In this document: piece by piece, positions 26,931 through 35,869 of the stretch
Layout: each line of letters begins with the position of its first letter
How positions within the stretch are numbered: the stretch's first letter is position 1
Assembly: GCF_001874645.1 (NCBI RefSeq)
Contig: NZ_CP017886.1
Coordinates: 4,702,501 to 4,766,500 of the forward strand
DNA from: Pseudomonas frederiksbergensis
GTDB taxonomy: Bacteria > Pseudomonadota > Gammaproteobacteria > Pseudomonadales > Pseudomonadaceae
Length of the DNA: 64,000 nucleotides
Reading direction: 5' to 3'
Translations under genes and position numbers: made by a program
The notes under the pieces: generated by a model
The model's database searches: none
Told to the model about the DNA's origin: nothing
The model's input: the letters and a program-made list of their open reading frames with translations, nothing else

Positions 26931-27821
26931 ATGAGCAAAACTCGTGAGTCGGCTGGTGAAAATTACTCTCGTGATCGCAAACTGGAGGTGAGTTGCCTGA
27001 ATTTGGTGCTCCACCCTCATTCGCAGGAGCTTTACATCGCCCTGTTGAAGACAATTCACGCGAACAAGATAGACATTAAAGTTCGTGGAGATGATGCGGT
27101 CATGTTGGGGTCAGTGTTCAAGGGCGAGGAAGGCGATGTCTATGTCGGGGAGATCTTCAAGTTTCTGAAACTCAATGCGGCGGAGGACTGGTTCAACACC
27201 CTGAGCATGGAAGTGGCTTCTCGGAATGACGTCAGTGGGATTGTCATTCCAGAGAATTTGAAGCCGCATTTCAAAAGGTTTCAATATGCGTTCTTTCCCA
27301 GCAAGCACAGGCTCTTTTATGTGTCGCGCAGCGGCTCGGATGCGTTGTCTCCCGGATTGCTCAAAAAATTCTTCGAGGGCGCCGCAGAGTCAGCGGCGCT
27401 TGCCGAATTTGGTTCGTTAACCGTGACCGTCGAGCCACGGATAGACTCTACCGAGCAAATTTTCTCGATTCCTCGCATTTCTCGGTTGGAGATGGAAATT
27501 AATAAGCCAAATCCTGATGACTTGGCCGGCTTGGACGTGGAAATGCAAGAGCGTTTGCGCAGGCTGAATGCAAAAAAGGAAATTGTCATCCTGGTCGAGG
27601 CTAATACTGAAGGCTTGCAACCTGATGATGAGCTCAAAGCCTTGGCGGATGTTGCCGCGTCTAACGGCAAGGTTTACGCCAAGGGCCGAGATGTAGAAGG
27701 CTCCGTCATAAAACTATCGACAGAAAGCATGCCGATGGCAGTGCCGGTGACCTTCAATCCTGACCTTCAAGCTGAGCGGGATGCTCTGGTTCAGGCCGCA
27801 CGGGAGCTAATGCCAAGGTGA
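26931..27821 (+). CDS. Soluble protein, possibly DUF4747, paired with a 4-TM protein
   Basis: 296 residues from ATG 26931 (a GTG at 26919 is less likely). Mixed alpha/beta with no membrane segment: VSCLNLVLHPHSQELYIALL, GSVFKGEEGDVYVGEIFKFL, PHFKRFQYAFFPSKHRLFYV, then a conserved-looking SIPRISRLEMEINKPNPDDL and a segment EIVILVEANTEGLQPDDELK. The pattern resembles what I recall of DUF4747 proteins; this assignment is tentative. It ends 4 bases before the membrane gene with a shared ribosome site (AAGGTGAGG), so the pair is coupled. Confidence 0.6.
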   Translation: MSKTRESAGENYSRDRKLEVSCLNLVLHPHSQELYIALLKTIHANKIDIKVRGDDAVMLGSVFKGEEGDVYVGEIFKFLKLNAAEDWFNTLSMEVASRNDVSGIVIPENLKPHFKRFQYAFFPSKHRLFYVSRSGSDALSPGLLKKFFEGAAESAALAEFGSLTVTVEPRIDSTEQIFSIPRISRLEMEINKPNPDDLAGLDVEMQERLRRLNAKKEIVILVEANTEGLQPDDELKALADVAASNGKVYAKGRDVEGSVIKLSTESMPMAVPVTFNPDLQAERDALVQAARELMPR

Positions 27822-27825
27822 GGAT

Positions 27826-28389
27826 ATGTTTGAAGAAATAAAGCAGTCTTATGCCAACACTTTTACCCTGTGGGGGCGCTACTGGAAATATTACGGTGGC
27901 ATCAAGGCGGTTGTGAATTCACTCTATTTTGGCCTATCTGTGCTGGTGGCGCTGGCCTGCTTTAATGTGTGGCGGGCGCCGGCGTGGTGGGATACGGTTA
28001 TCGCATCGGTGCCCACCATGCTCGGTTTCACTTTGGCAGGCCTTGCCGTGTTGCTTGGCATGGACTCTAAATTCAGCAAATTTATTTCCGGCCCAGGGAG
28101 CAATGGTGGGCCGTCGCCATTTGTCCGGATGATCTCCACGTTCGTCCATTTCGTCGTGCTTCAAGTGTTGTCTTTGATCTACGCCATAGTGTGCAAGTCC
28201 TTGTACTTCGAGTTGCCGGGTATGCCTGATTGGTTTTATTGGGTAATGGCGTGGGCTACCCCGGTAGCTTGGTTCATCGGTTTTCTAATCTTTATCTATG
28301 CGATTTTTTCCATGTTGGCTGCGACGTTCTCGATCTTGTGGACCAGTGAGTGGCTGGATAAGTTTGTTAGCTTGGAAAAGGAAGATTGA
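27826..28389 (+). CDS. Four-helix inner-membrane protein
   Basis: 187 residues with four strong hydrophobic segments: about 28-46 (YFGLSVLVALACFNVW), 52-75 (TVIASVPTMLGFTLAGLAVLL), 101-127 (ISTFVHFVVLQVLSLIYAIV) and 140-176 (WVMAWATPVAWFIGFLIFI). No signal peptide. The ends are predicted in the cytoplasm. Coupled to the soluble gene upstream. A soluble partner plus a 4-TM protein is the layout of several anti-phage systems in which a sensor triggers a membrane effector (Kiwa has a 4-TM KwaA and soluble KwaB). I see no direct sequence match to KwaA. Confidence 0.65.
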   Translation: MFEEIKQSYANTFTLWGRYWKYYGGIKAVVNSLYFGLSVLVALACFNVWRAPAWWDTVIASVPTMLGFTLAGLAVLLGMDSKFSKFISGPGSNGGPSPFVRMISTFVHFVVLQVLSLIYAIVCKSLYFELPGMPDWFYWVMAWATPVAWFIGFLIFIYAIFSMLAATFSILWTSEWLDKFVSLEKED

Positions 28390-28803
28390 AGCGATTATCT
28401 CGCCCGGCGATGCGTCGGGATGTTGCGCAGGGGAATCCAAAATTGAAGCCGGAGCGCGGCGAGGTTGCCGAGCTGGGCAAGGCGCAGGCAAGACTGATGT
28501 TAGGAGCCGATGCCCCGCGACCGGCCACGGATCAGCTATAGACAGATAGTCAACTTACTCAGCGATGGCGGCTGTCGGATCGGGGCAGAGCGTACGCAGG
28601 TCAAGGCCTGAGTTTCTGTGGCTGGCCAATAGTGCGGGGAGAGAGGGGAAGATATTCTGAAGCTAACCGTGACCCTTCGCGACCTTCAGGATAAAATCGA
28701 CGGTTATTGTTGGACAGCGAGCGGCATGCGGGACAGGTGACGCCCTATCCAGCAGTTGTATTGGCTAGTCTTGGTTGCCTCATTTTTAAAGCGAGAATTA
28801 TTA
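28390..28803. other. No supported gene
   Basis: About 410 GC-rich bases before the methyltransferase, with only short broken frames, probably relic DNA plus the methyltransferase promoter. Confidence 0.35.
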
Positions 28804-30885
28804 GTGCGTGATGTAAGCACTCAAGACGCAGCATTTGCTTCGCCCCAGCCCGCCCCAAAACGCCTTTCCATACCCTCTTTAACGCTTGCTGAAGCGGACG
28901 AGATTCCGGTCGAGACGCTAGTGCGCTTCGCGCTGCGTGACGGCCGCCGGCCAAGACCGATTTACACGGCCCACAAATGGTTTGCCCGTCGTCTGCCGTC
29001 CGTCTTCCGCAGTTTGCTTATTGGTGTGACGAGCGCACCCGGTGCAGATTTCGAGTCACTGTACTACGGTGATGCTGACCTACGAGGTCTCACCGTGCTC
29101 GACCCTTTTGTTGGGGGAGGAACCTCGGTGTTCGAAGCCTCACGCCTCGGCGCAAGCGTGCATGGTTGCGATGTTGATCCAGTAGCGTGTGCGGTCAGCC
29201 AGCTTGAGCTAGATGCTTCCGAAATGCCGGATCTGCAGCCGGTATTCGAGGCGCTCAAGGAGCGGGTGGGGCTTCAGATAGGTGAATACCATCGTTCAGG
29301 TGATGAGTTCGTTCTGCATCATTTTTGGGTTCAGCATGTCAATTGCAGTCACTGCGCAACAAATTTCGATGCTCACCCCAATTACGTACTGGCCGACGAT
29401 GGTAAGGTGCGCTATGCGTTTTGCGCCCATTGTGATGAGGTTGTAGCCCTGCCTGCGGGAACCCTCGAATTTGACTGCAGCTGTTGTGGTGGGCATACCA
29501 TCTGTGGGGCCGGCTTGGGCAAAGGGGGGCGGTCGGCTTGTCCATCTTGCGGACACAGCGAGTCGCTGATCGAGCGGGGACGCCGCGAGGGCGTGCCTGA
29601 GTGGCGGTTGTTCGCTGTTGAGACCATCGCGAAGACCGATGATCGGCGGGTGGTTCCCATTTGCCATCGGGTGTTTCGTCGCGCTACCGATGAAGACCGC
29701 CAGCAGTTCAAGGCCGCGTCCGTAGCGCTGGCCAAGGGGTTAGCCGACGGCACTTTAGCCTTACCGCAGGATCCGATTGAGGCCGACGGTTGGTCAGATA
29801 ACCGTTTGGTCGCCTATGGCTATCGCCGTTGGATAGAGTTGTTCAACGATCGGCAGCTCCTTCACCTTGCCTTGCTGATGAAGGAAGTAAGTGCGCTCGA
29901 AGAACCGGTGCGTACCTCCATCGCGATGGCTTTCAGTGACCACCTCACGACTAACTGCATGATGGCGTCCTATGCCCATGGGTGGCGCAGGTTAACCCCC
30001 TTGTTTTCCGTGAGGGCGTTCCGCCATATCCAGCGGCCTGTGGAGCTCAACCCTTGGGTCGAGCGAACGGGGCGGGGCAGTTTTCCCAACACTGTTCGAA
30101 AACTTGGCCAGGCCGCGGCATATGCGCGTGCACCTAAGGAGCCTACAGTTGACGGTGAATTCGTGCCGGTGGCTCTACGGGTACCCAAGCAACATGGAAC
30201 TATTCATCTAGGCAGTGCACGGTCCCTTAAGTTTCTTGCTAATGCCTCCGTCGATGTGGTGATGACGGACCCACCGTATTTCGACAACATCGCATATTCG
30301 GAGTTGGCACAGTTCTTCACACCCTGGTTGAGCGCACTCGGGGTAATAAACAGTTTACCTCGCGACCAGGTGACGACCGAGAGTCTGGTAGCGCGCAAGC
30401 ATCAGCCGCAGAGCGTCCAGCACTACATCTCTGGTTTGGGTGAAGCGTTCGCTGAGATCGAGCGTGTGCTGCGACCTAAAGGCATTGTTGCTTTTAGCTA
30501 TCGTCACACCGAAGCGCCTGCATGGTTAGCGTTAGCCGAGGCCATTGTGGCAACAGGCCTACACATCACTCGGGTCTTACCCATGCCCGGCGAAGTGGGG
30601 ATGGGCCTGCATGGCCAAGGTGAACGGGGGCTTTGGGACGCCATCTTCATGCTGCGGCGTGGACGGCGAGCGACGGACCCAGAACTGTACGTTTCGGAGC
30701 AGGACATCACGGCGGCTGAGGCGGCGGTGGCAGGATGGCGGGAGCGCTATGGAACGCTGTCGATACCGTTCAATGCAATTGACGCGGTTGCACTAAAACG
30801 GGCGTTTTTGGTTGGTCAGGCACTTGCAAAAGGGAAAAAAGGCGGCGTAAAAAATCGCATAACTCTCAAGCAGGCATTGCGCTAA
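28804..30885 (+). CDS. Zinc-ribbon DNA methyltransferase (DUF1156-like)
   Basis: 693 residues from the GTG at 28804 (a TTG at 28756 would add 16). An N-terminal KWFARRLPSVFR resembles the DUF1156 signature. The SAM-binding motif I DPFVGGGT is near residue 100 and the catalytic motif DPPYFDN near 489, separated by a 380-residue insert with five cysteine pairs (CSHC, CAHC, CSCC, C..., CPSC), that is zinc ribbons and a probable target-recognition part. The FGG-insert-DPPY order is that of amino-methyltransferases (N6-adenine or N4-cytosine). It is 26 bases upstream of the nuclease-helicase gene, so it likely protects self DNA from that protein. Confidence 0.85.
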   Translation: MRDVSTQDAAFASPQPAPKRLSIPSLTLAEADEIPVETLVRFALRDGRRPRPIYTAHKWFARRLPSVFRSLLIGVTSAPGADFESLYYGDADLRGLTVLDPFVGGGTSVFEASRLGASVHGCDVDPVACAVSQLELDASEMPDLQPVFEALKERVGLQIGEYHRSGDEFVLHHFWVQHVNCSHCATNFDAHPNYVLADDGKVRYAFCAHCDEVVALPAGTLEFDCSCCGGHTICGAGLGKGGRSACPSCGHSESLIERGRREGVPEWRLFAVETIAKTDDRRVVPICHRVFRRATDEDRQQFKAASVALAKGLADGTLALPQDPIEADGWSDNRLVAYGYRRWIELFNDRQLLHLALLMKEVSALEEPVRTSIAMAFSDHLTTNCMMASYAHGWRRLTPLFSVRAFRHIQRPVELNPWVERTGRGSFPNTVRKLGQAAAYARAPKEPTVDGEFVPVALRVPKQHGTIHLGSARSLKFLANASVDVVMTDPPYFDNIAYSELAQFFTPWLSALGVINSLPRDQVTTESLVARKHQPQSVQHYISGLGEAFAEIERVLRPKGIVAFSYRHTEAPAWLALAEAIVATGLHITRVLPMPGEVGMGLHGQGERGLWDAIFMLRRGRRATDPELYVSEQDITAAEAAVAGWRERYGTLSIPFNAIDAVALKRAFLVGQALAKGKKGGVKNRITLKQALR

Positions 30886-30911
30886 TACAGCAAATTCACA
30901 CTTGGAAGGGA

Positions 30912-32276
30912 ATGCCATTGCCGTACCTCAATAAGCGAGTTATCAGTAACTATTTTCGTACCGACTGTCCCCGTCAGTTGGTTTTGCTGCTGTACCCACA
31001 CAATAAGCGATACGAGCCAGAGCGTAGCGCGCTGGGAATGCCGCCGAAGGCAGTAGGGCGCACGGGAATGAATGCTCTTACCGAGGAGGGCGGGCGCTGG
31101 GAGCAAGCAAAGCTTCAAGACCTTGAGCAAACCTTCGGTAGCGACGCTGTGCTGGGCGCCAAGACGGGCAACGACTTTCAAGATCAGAAGCTCGTCGATG
31201 TTATCGAACGTGCGGCGCCAGGTGTGTTTCTCGTGCGACCTGCCTACGAGGTGGGAGAGACGTTCAAGCGAGCAATGACCATCGACGCGATGAGTGCGCA
31301 GTACGATCTAGCCTTTGCCAAACTAATTCCCGATTTAATCCAAGTGATAGACCCGATAGCCGTTGGCCGCATTGTCGAGGCAGATGGTACGGTGCATGAG
31401 CCTGATGGGCGTATTGGTCTGCGCGTTATCGACGTAAAAATGACTGCCGAGCCCAGTGCATCCTATTTTGCAGAAATCACCTACTACTCGCTGGCATTGG
31501 CGGGATGGCTGCATGATCAGAAGTTGGCTGATAAGTATGCAGTGGTTGCTGAAGCTGCTATCTGGCCCGGCTCTCATGAAGCGGCAGCAATCGTCAAGCT
31601 GCAGGCGGAAAAGCGTAAGACAGCGTGCCAGGCAACTGTTGAAGAGCTGCGTGGAGCGCTCGACATCGATATTGAAACACTGGAAATCGACGTGTTCGCC
31701 CCGCGTCTGCGTTATTTTTTCAACGTCGAGCTTCGTGATGCGTTGAAGGGGCCTTGGCGTGACCAGGATTATCATGTCAGCACCGCGTGTAGCGGCTGTG
31801 AATATTTGGGTTATAGCTGGAATCCGAGCGTGGAGCCGCATGCGGAGCATTGTATGCCGCGGGCAGCTGCCGATGGACACCTGAGTTCAATCGCCTTTCT
31901 GCCCCGAGGGGCTCGGCGCGCATTGGGTGACCGCAACTTGATCCAAGCAGACGCTCTCGCTAACTTGGCACCGAATGATCAGGCGTTTGATTGTCACCCG
32001 AAACTGCGCGCGACGAGAACTGTAGTAGCCGGGCGAGCACAGTCGCTCGCCAATAGAACCAGTAGCATCCCCCTGGTTCGGGAACCTCTGCCGTACTCCC
32101 GAGTTGGTCGGACCTCAGCCTGTATCTCTCCGCGGACTTTGATGTCGGCAGTGGTCTTACGCTGGCTTTCGGTATCGGTGGTTTCTCCAAGATCAATGAT
32201 CAAATGGAGCGGGTGGATGCCCAAGTGTTTGTCAACGATACCCGCAGTCCAGAAAGTGAGCGGCGTGAACTACTGA
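30912..32276 (+). CDS. Nuclease-helicase, N-terminal half: Cas4/RecB-like Fe-S nuclease (frame ends at a shift)
   Basis: The real homology runs to about base 32073. After that this frame is out of phase. Residues 1-320 form a Cas4/TM0106-type RecB nuclease: C19 (TDCPRQLVLLLYP), D132 (YDLAFAKL), D174-V-K176 (RVIDVKMT), the tyrosine motif (YFAEITYYSLAL), and C293/C296/C314 (CSGCEYLGYSWNP ... HC). The four cysteines are placed as in 4Fe-4S nucleases. It was almost certainly fused to the following frame as one protein of about 1400 residues: adding one C to the CCCCC run at 32069-32073 joins them. As it stands the nuclease is made with about 65 wrong residues at its end. Confidence 0.8.
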   Translation: MPLPYLNKRVISNYFRTDCPRQLVLLLYPHNKRYEPERSALGMPPKAVGRTGMNALTEEGGRWEQAKLQDLEQTFGSDAVLGAKTGNDFQDQKLVDVIERAAPGVFLVRPAYEVGETFKRAMTIDAMSAQYDLAFAKLIPDLIQVIDPIAVGRIVEADGTVHEPDGRIGLRVIDVKMTAEPSASYFAEITYYSLALAGWLHDQKLADKYAVVAEAAIWPGSHEAAAIVKLQAEKRKTACQATVEELRGALDIDIETLEIDVFAPRLRYFFNVELRDALKGPWRDQDYHVSTACSGCEYLGYSWNPSVEPHAEHCMPRAAADGHLSSIAFLPRGARRALGDRNLIQADALANLAPNDQAFDCHPKLRATRTVVAGRAQSLANRTSSIPLVREPLPYSRVGRTSACISPRTLMSAVVLRWLSVSVVSPRSMIKWSGWMPKCLSTIPAVQKVSGVNY

Positions 32277-35125
32277 ATTTTTTGACTTATTTGCAAAAGG
32301 CGTTGAGTAATGCTCAGAAGGTAGACCCTGACGCGACCGTTCAAATCTACCTGTGGGACAGTGTTACCTATGAACACCTGATCAGAGTTATCGGGCGCAA
32401 CTTGCAGCACATCATGGCTGATAGCAATCTTAAAAAGCTTGCCTGGCTCTTCCCCGCGGAGGAGTTGATCGAGAATGCCAAGCTTCGATCCGCCAATGCT
32501 CCGATCACCATCGTTCGAAACGCAGTTCAAGCGTTGGTGGCTGCGCCGATTCCTCACTATTATTCGTTGCTGGCTTTGGCGCGTGAATTTAGACTCCCGA
32601 GTAAGCCGGGAACGGTTCAGTTCGAGTTTCGCGTCCCAGCCATCTTCGAAGATCCTTTGTCGGATCAGGTGCCGTCGGAGCGCGCTCATGAAATTTGGAC
32701 GAGAATGGGTGAGCCGCGGCCCTGGAGTCAGCAGGTCAGCCAGCTTCGATCAACGGTCACCACCAAGCTCAGGGCGACGGCATCGATCGTCAGTCGACTG
32801 CGGATGGACTTGAAGGGCGCGTTACGCAGCCGGTCTCCGAAAATTTCCGAGATCAAGCCGCCATCCACACTGAACGGGGTGAGCGCTGATGGGCAAATCT
32901 GGTATGCATACGCCAGGCTGAACGCTCAGGTCGTGGCTCTCGAACACACGATTTCCATGGCGACCCCGGTCCACGAGCGTGAAGCACGCTATCTGGCTGC
33001 GCGGTTGGACGTTGAGATTACAGGCACGGCAGCAGATCAGGCGGCCGTCTCGTTGAAACTCTCTAGAGGGCCTGGAGTGCGGATCTACCGGCTGGGGCTG
33101 AATTCGCGCGAAGCCAAATTCGAGCCGGGGGATTTCCTGTGTGCTCTCTCGCCTGCCTCTATGGCCGACTTCCATACGAGGAGGATTCAAGATGTAACGA
33201 GCGGAGTTCAGTTGCCTTACGATTTCCCAAAATGGATCAAGCCATTCGGCTACGCCACTTCGCTCACGGCAACCAAGTTGCTGGCTATCGACCGAGAAAA
33301 CCTGCTGGTCGCTGTGTATTTCGACCCGCCAATCGATCGCTTTCTGCGCTCCATTGAGGCAGATCTGGATCTTAGTTGTGATGTTGTACTTGATAAGCAG
33401 GTGAAAGACTTTCTCACCGCTCGCCTAGAGACGGCGTTGAAAGCCATTGGCAACCCCCCGCTTGCTGTTAGCGCGGGTGCCCCGACGGCGCAGGTCATTG
33501 GCAAAGCGGCGCCCAAAAAGGCCAGTCAGCATGTGCCGGTAGAAGAGGTTTTGTGGGGGACCGCGTCGCTCGCCCAAGAACGCACGGGCCGGAACGTTGC
33601 TAGCATCCGCAGCGCCCTTGAAGCCACAGGCGTGAACTTGAACGATAGTCAATGGGCTGCCCTGCAGGCGGCAGTAGAGCAGCGGCTCGCTCTGATATGG
33701 GGGCCACCCGGTACCGGAAAATCCGAAACGTTGCGCGCAATTCTTTTAGGCTTGTTGCTGGATGCTCATCTGGCGGGTAAAGCTATACGCATCCTGGTGA
33801 CGAGCAACACATATGATGCCACTGACAACGTAGTGCTGAAGACCTTCGAGCGTATTCTTAAGCTGGGGCCGAACGTCACCGGCCAAGTACGACTGGTGCG
33901 GCTGCGTTCAGATGCGAAGGAGGATGCGCCGGGGCTGCCTTCGGGCATCAATCTGTTGAACGACCCCCAGGCCCCAGAGATTCGGGAGCTCCATGCGCTG
34001 CTCGGGAGTGGCAACTCCAGCGTCATTGTCTCAGCACCGCCACAGCAGGTTACCAAGTTTGCTGGCGTTCATGGTAACGCTGCTGAACCACTTTTCGATG
34101 TTGTTTTGATCGATGAAGCCTCGCAGATGGATATGGCAAGCGCGGTGCTGGCCTTAGCGCCTCTCGCGAAAGGTGGGTCAGTGATCGTCGTCGGCGATCC
34201 CAAGCAATTGCCTCCCATTCAGCAAGTGGAGGCGCCAGTGGGCCTTGAGACGCTAGTGGGTTCGGTGTATGACTTTATGGCCGATCACCGCAAAATTTCC
34301 TACGTTAGTTTGCTGAAAAACTACCGGTCTAACGAAACAATTGTTGGGTTTAGCCGGTTTGCCGGCTACCCGGCGAACCTGACCTCCATGTTTTCCGACC
34401 TGCGCATCGCTACCGATGCACCGCTTCCGAAGAGTCGGCCGGCGGATTGGCCGGAAAGTCTTGAATTCGCGGAAGAGCTATCGATGCTCCTGGATCCGTC
34501 TCAGCCCATTACCGCCTTTGTTTACCCGGAGGGCCGGAGCAGTCAATGGAATGACTTCGAGGCGCAAACGGTAGCCGCCTTGTTGGTGTTGCTTCGTCGC
34601 CATTTGAAGCAAAGTCTCGAGAACGATCCGTCTGCATCCGGCAGCGAGTTGCACACAGCCAAAAGTTTCTGGGGAACTGGGGTCGGAGTTGTCACGCCGC
34701 ACCGTGCGCATAAAGCGTTGGTGGTATCCCGGTTGCAATCGATTTTTGAACCGCTCGGCGACGATCCTCAACTGATTCGCGAGGCGGTCAATACCGTCGA
34801 ACGTTTCCAGGGACAACAGCGTGACGTGATTATTGCAAGCTATGCATTGGGCGACCCTGATGCAATTGCTGATGAAGACGAATTCTTACTCTCGCTCAAT
34901 CGCTTTAATGTGATGTCTTCACGCCCTCGCGCTAAGCTGATTGTGCTTGCCAGCCAAGAAGTTATTAATCATCTGCCCAGCGATATTCAAATAATGCGCG
35001 ATTCTCGCCTGCTGAAGTATTTTGCGGAGACGTACTTGGATCGACGGTCTGACATTTCGATTCCATTCAGAGAAGGAGACACTGCCAGTGCTCGCGTGGG
35101 TTCATATCGGTATAAACAGTGCTGA
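32204..35125 (+). CDS. Nuclease-helicase, C-terminal part: RNase H-like region + UPF1-type SF1 helicase
   Basis: The coding signal extends upstream of the first ATG to about 32072 (LPSWSDLSLYLSADFDVGSG, LTLAFGIGGFSKINDQ), which resembles the YprB RNase H-like domain found in TM0106-type fusions. The helicase follows: motif I LIWGPPGTGKSET, motif II VLIDEASQMDMA, motif III VVGDPKQLPPIQ, motif V NTVERFQGQQRDVI and motif VI FNVMSSRPRAKLIV, giving an SF1B UPF1/Dna2-like motor. ATG 32204 could allow re-initiation, but the protein would lack the nuclease and the start of the RNase H fold. It follows the methyltransferase in one operon. Confidence 0.85.
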   Translation: MERVDAQVFVNDTRSPESERRELLNFLTYLQKALSNAQKVDPDATVQIYLWDSVTYEHLIRVIGRNLQHIMADSNLKKLAWLFPAEELIENAKLRSANAPITIVRNAVQALVAAPIPHYYSLLALAREFRLPSKPGTVQFEFRVPAIFEDPLSDQVPSERAHEIWTRMGEPRPWSQQVSQLRSTVTTKLRATASIVSRLRMDLKGALRSRSPKISEIKPPSTLNGVSADGQIWYAYARLNAQVVALEHTISMATPVHEREARYLAARLDVEITGTAADQAAVSLKLSRGPGVRIYRLGLNSREAKFEPGDFLCALSPASMADFHTRRIQDVTSGVQLPYDFPKWIKPFGYATSLTATKLLAIDRENLLVAVYFDPPIDRFLRSIEADLDLSCDVVLDKQVKDFLTARLETALKAIGNPPLAVSAGAPTAQVIGKAAPKKASQHVPVEEVLWGTASLAQERTGRNVASIRSALEATGVNLNDSQWAALQAAVEQRLALIWGPPGTGKSETLRAILLGLLLDAHLAGKAIRILVTSNTYDATDNVVLKTFERILKLGPNVTGQVRLVRLRSDAKEDAPGLPSGINLLNDPQAPEIRELHALLGSGNSSVIVSAPPQQVTKFAGVHGNAAEPLFDVVLIDEASQMDMASAVLALAPLAKGGSVIVVGDPKQLPPIQQVEAPVGLETLVGSVYDFMADHRKISYVSLLKNYRSNETIVGFSRFAGYPANLTSMFSDLRIATDAPLPKSRPADWPESLEFAEELSMLLDPSQPITAFVYPEGRSSQWNDFEAQTVAALLVLLRRHLKQSLENDPSASGSELHTAKSFWGTGVGVVTPHRAHKALVVSRLQSIFEPLGDDPQLIREAVNTVERFQGQQRDVIIASYALGDPDAIADEDEFLLSLNRFNVMSSRPRAKLIVLASQEVINHLPSDIQIMRDSRLLKYFAETYLDRRSDISIPFREGDTASARVGSYRYKQC

Positions 35126-35869
35126 CCAAGTGGATTATCCAACACGCGTAACGGTTTTAGGGGGCTGCTAGATTGACGTCTACCCGTTGACTGGCGTTCG
35201 TGCGGACTCCTTCGGCAAGCCATGCCGTAGATGTTCCTAAGATTACTGTTACCGTGCGGTCAGCTCACCGTGCGTCGCTCTCAGGGTGAGAGCAGGGGGA
35301 CGCTCGTAAGCGCCCCGGCGCCTTAGTACGGTCTGATCTCCATCGGGGCGCGGTTGATGGATGTGCTTTCGCGCTTGGGTGTGGCGGGTCCTTGCCACCC
35401 AAGCTGTCAGCGTTGAATTGACAGCCTTTGCCAGTTTGGGTGAATCAACTGTGAGCCGGCGTTGGACCAAATCTGACAAAACCTACCGCCGCGTCTCGGC
35501 AGCGCTGTTCGGTCTTCTGCGCTCGCACTCCTCACCGTTTAGCTACTGCACTTGCCGCTGAGCATCGAAGCCGCGCTGAACCGAGCATACTGCCTGTTCG
35601 GCTTCATGGGTTTTCTGCGTGGAGGATGATCTGGCCGACTTCTGGCCGCCATTCGTGGTTAGCACCTCACCCGGAAGCTCTTGCCGCGCTGTACTTGATT
35701 AATGCTTGGTATTGCCCGGAGAATCTGGGGTATCACAGGCGCTAGCCGTAGCCCTAGCCGAAAGCTTATCCAGTAGATGATCGAAGAAAGTTCGATGAGC
35801 AGTGATGAGCGAATGGTCAAGGGGGTCATGCCCCATTCAATGGGTTAAATGGGTTCAGGGAAGCAGCGA
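35126..35869. other. No supported gene between nuclease-helicase and hamA
   Basis: About 740 bases of GC-rich, frame-poor DNA. It holds the inverted repeat GCTGTCA/TGACAGC at 35403-35409/35419-35425. It probably carries the hamA promoter and relics. Confidence 0.4.

Noticed and set aside
26931..28389. Calling the soluble/membrane pair Kiwa (KwaA-KwaB)
   Set aside because: Gene order is reversed and I see no KwaB-type (DUF4868) sequence; only the general layout is shared.
32204..32276. Treating the helicase as an independent gene starting at 32204 with a natural overlap
   Set aside because: Protein-like sequence in the helicase frame continues upstream of the ATG, and the nuclease frame becomes meaningless after the C run, so a frameshift explains it better.
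28804..35125. Calling the methyltransferase/helicase pair DISARM or BREX
   Set aside because: No DUF1998 protein, phospholipase D gene, PglZ or BrxC-like ATPase is present; the helicase is SF1 UPF1-like and fused to a Cas4-like nuclease.
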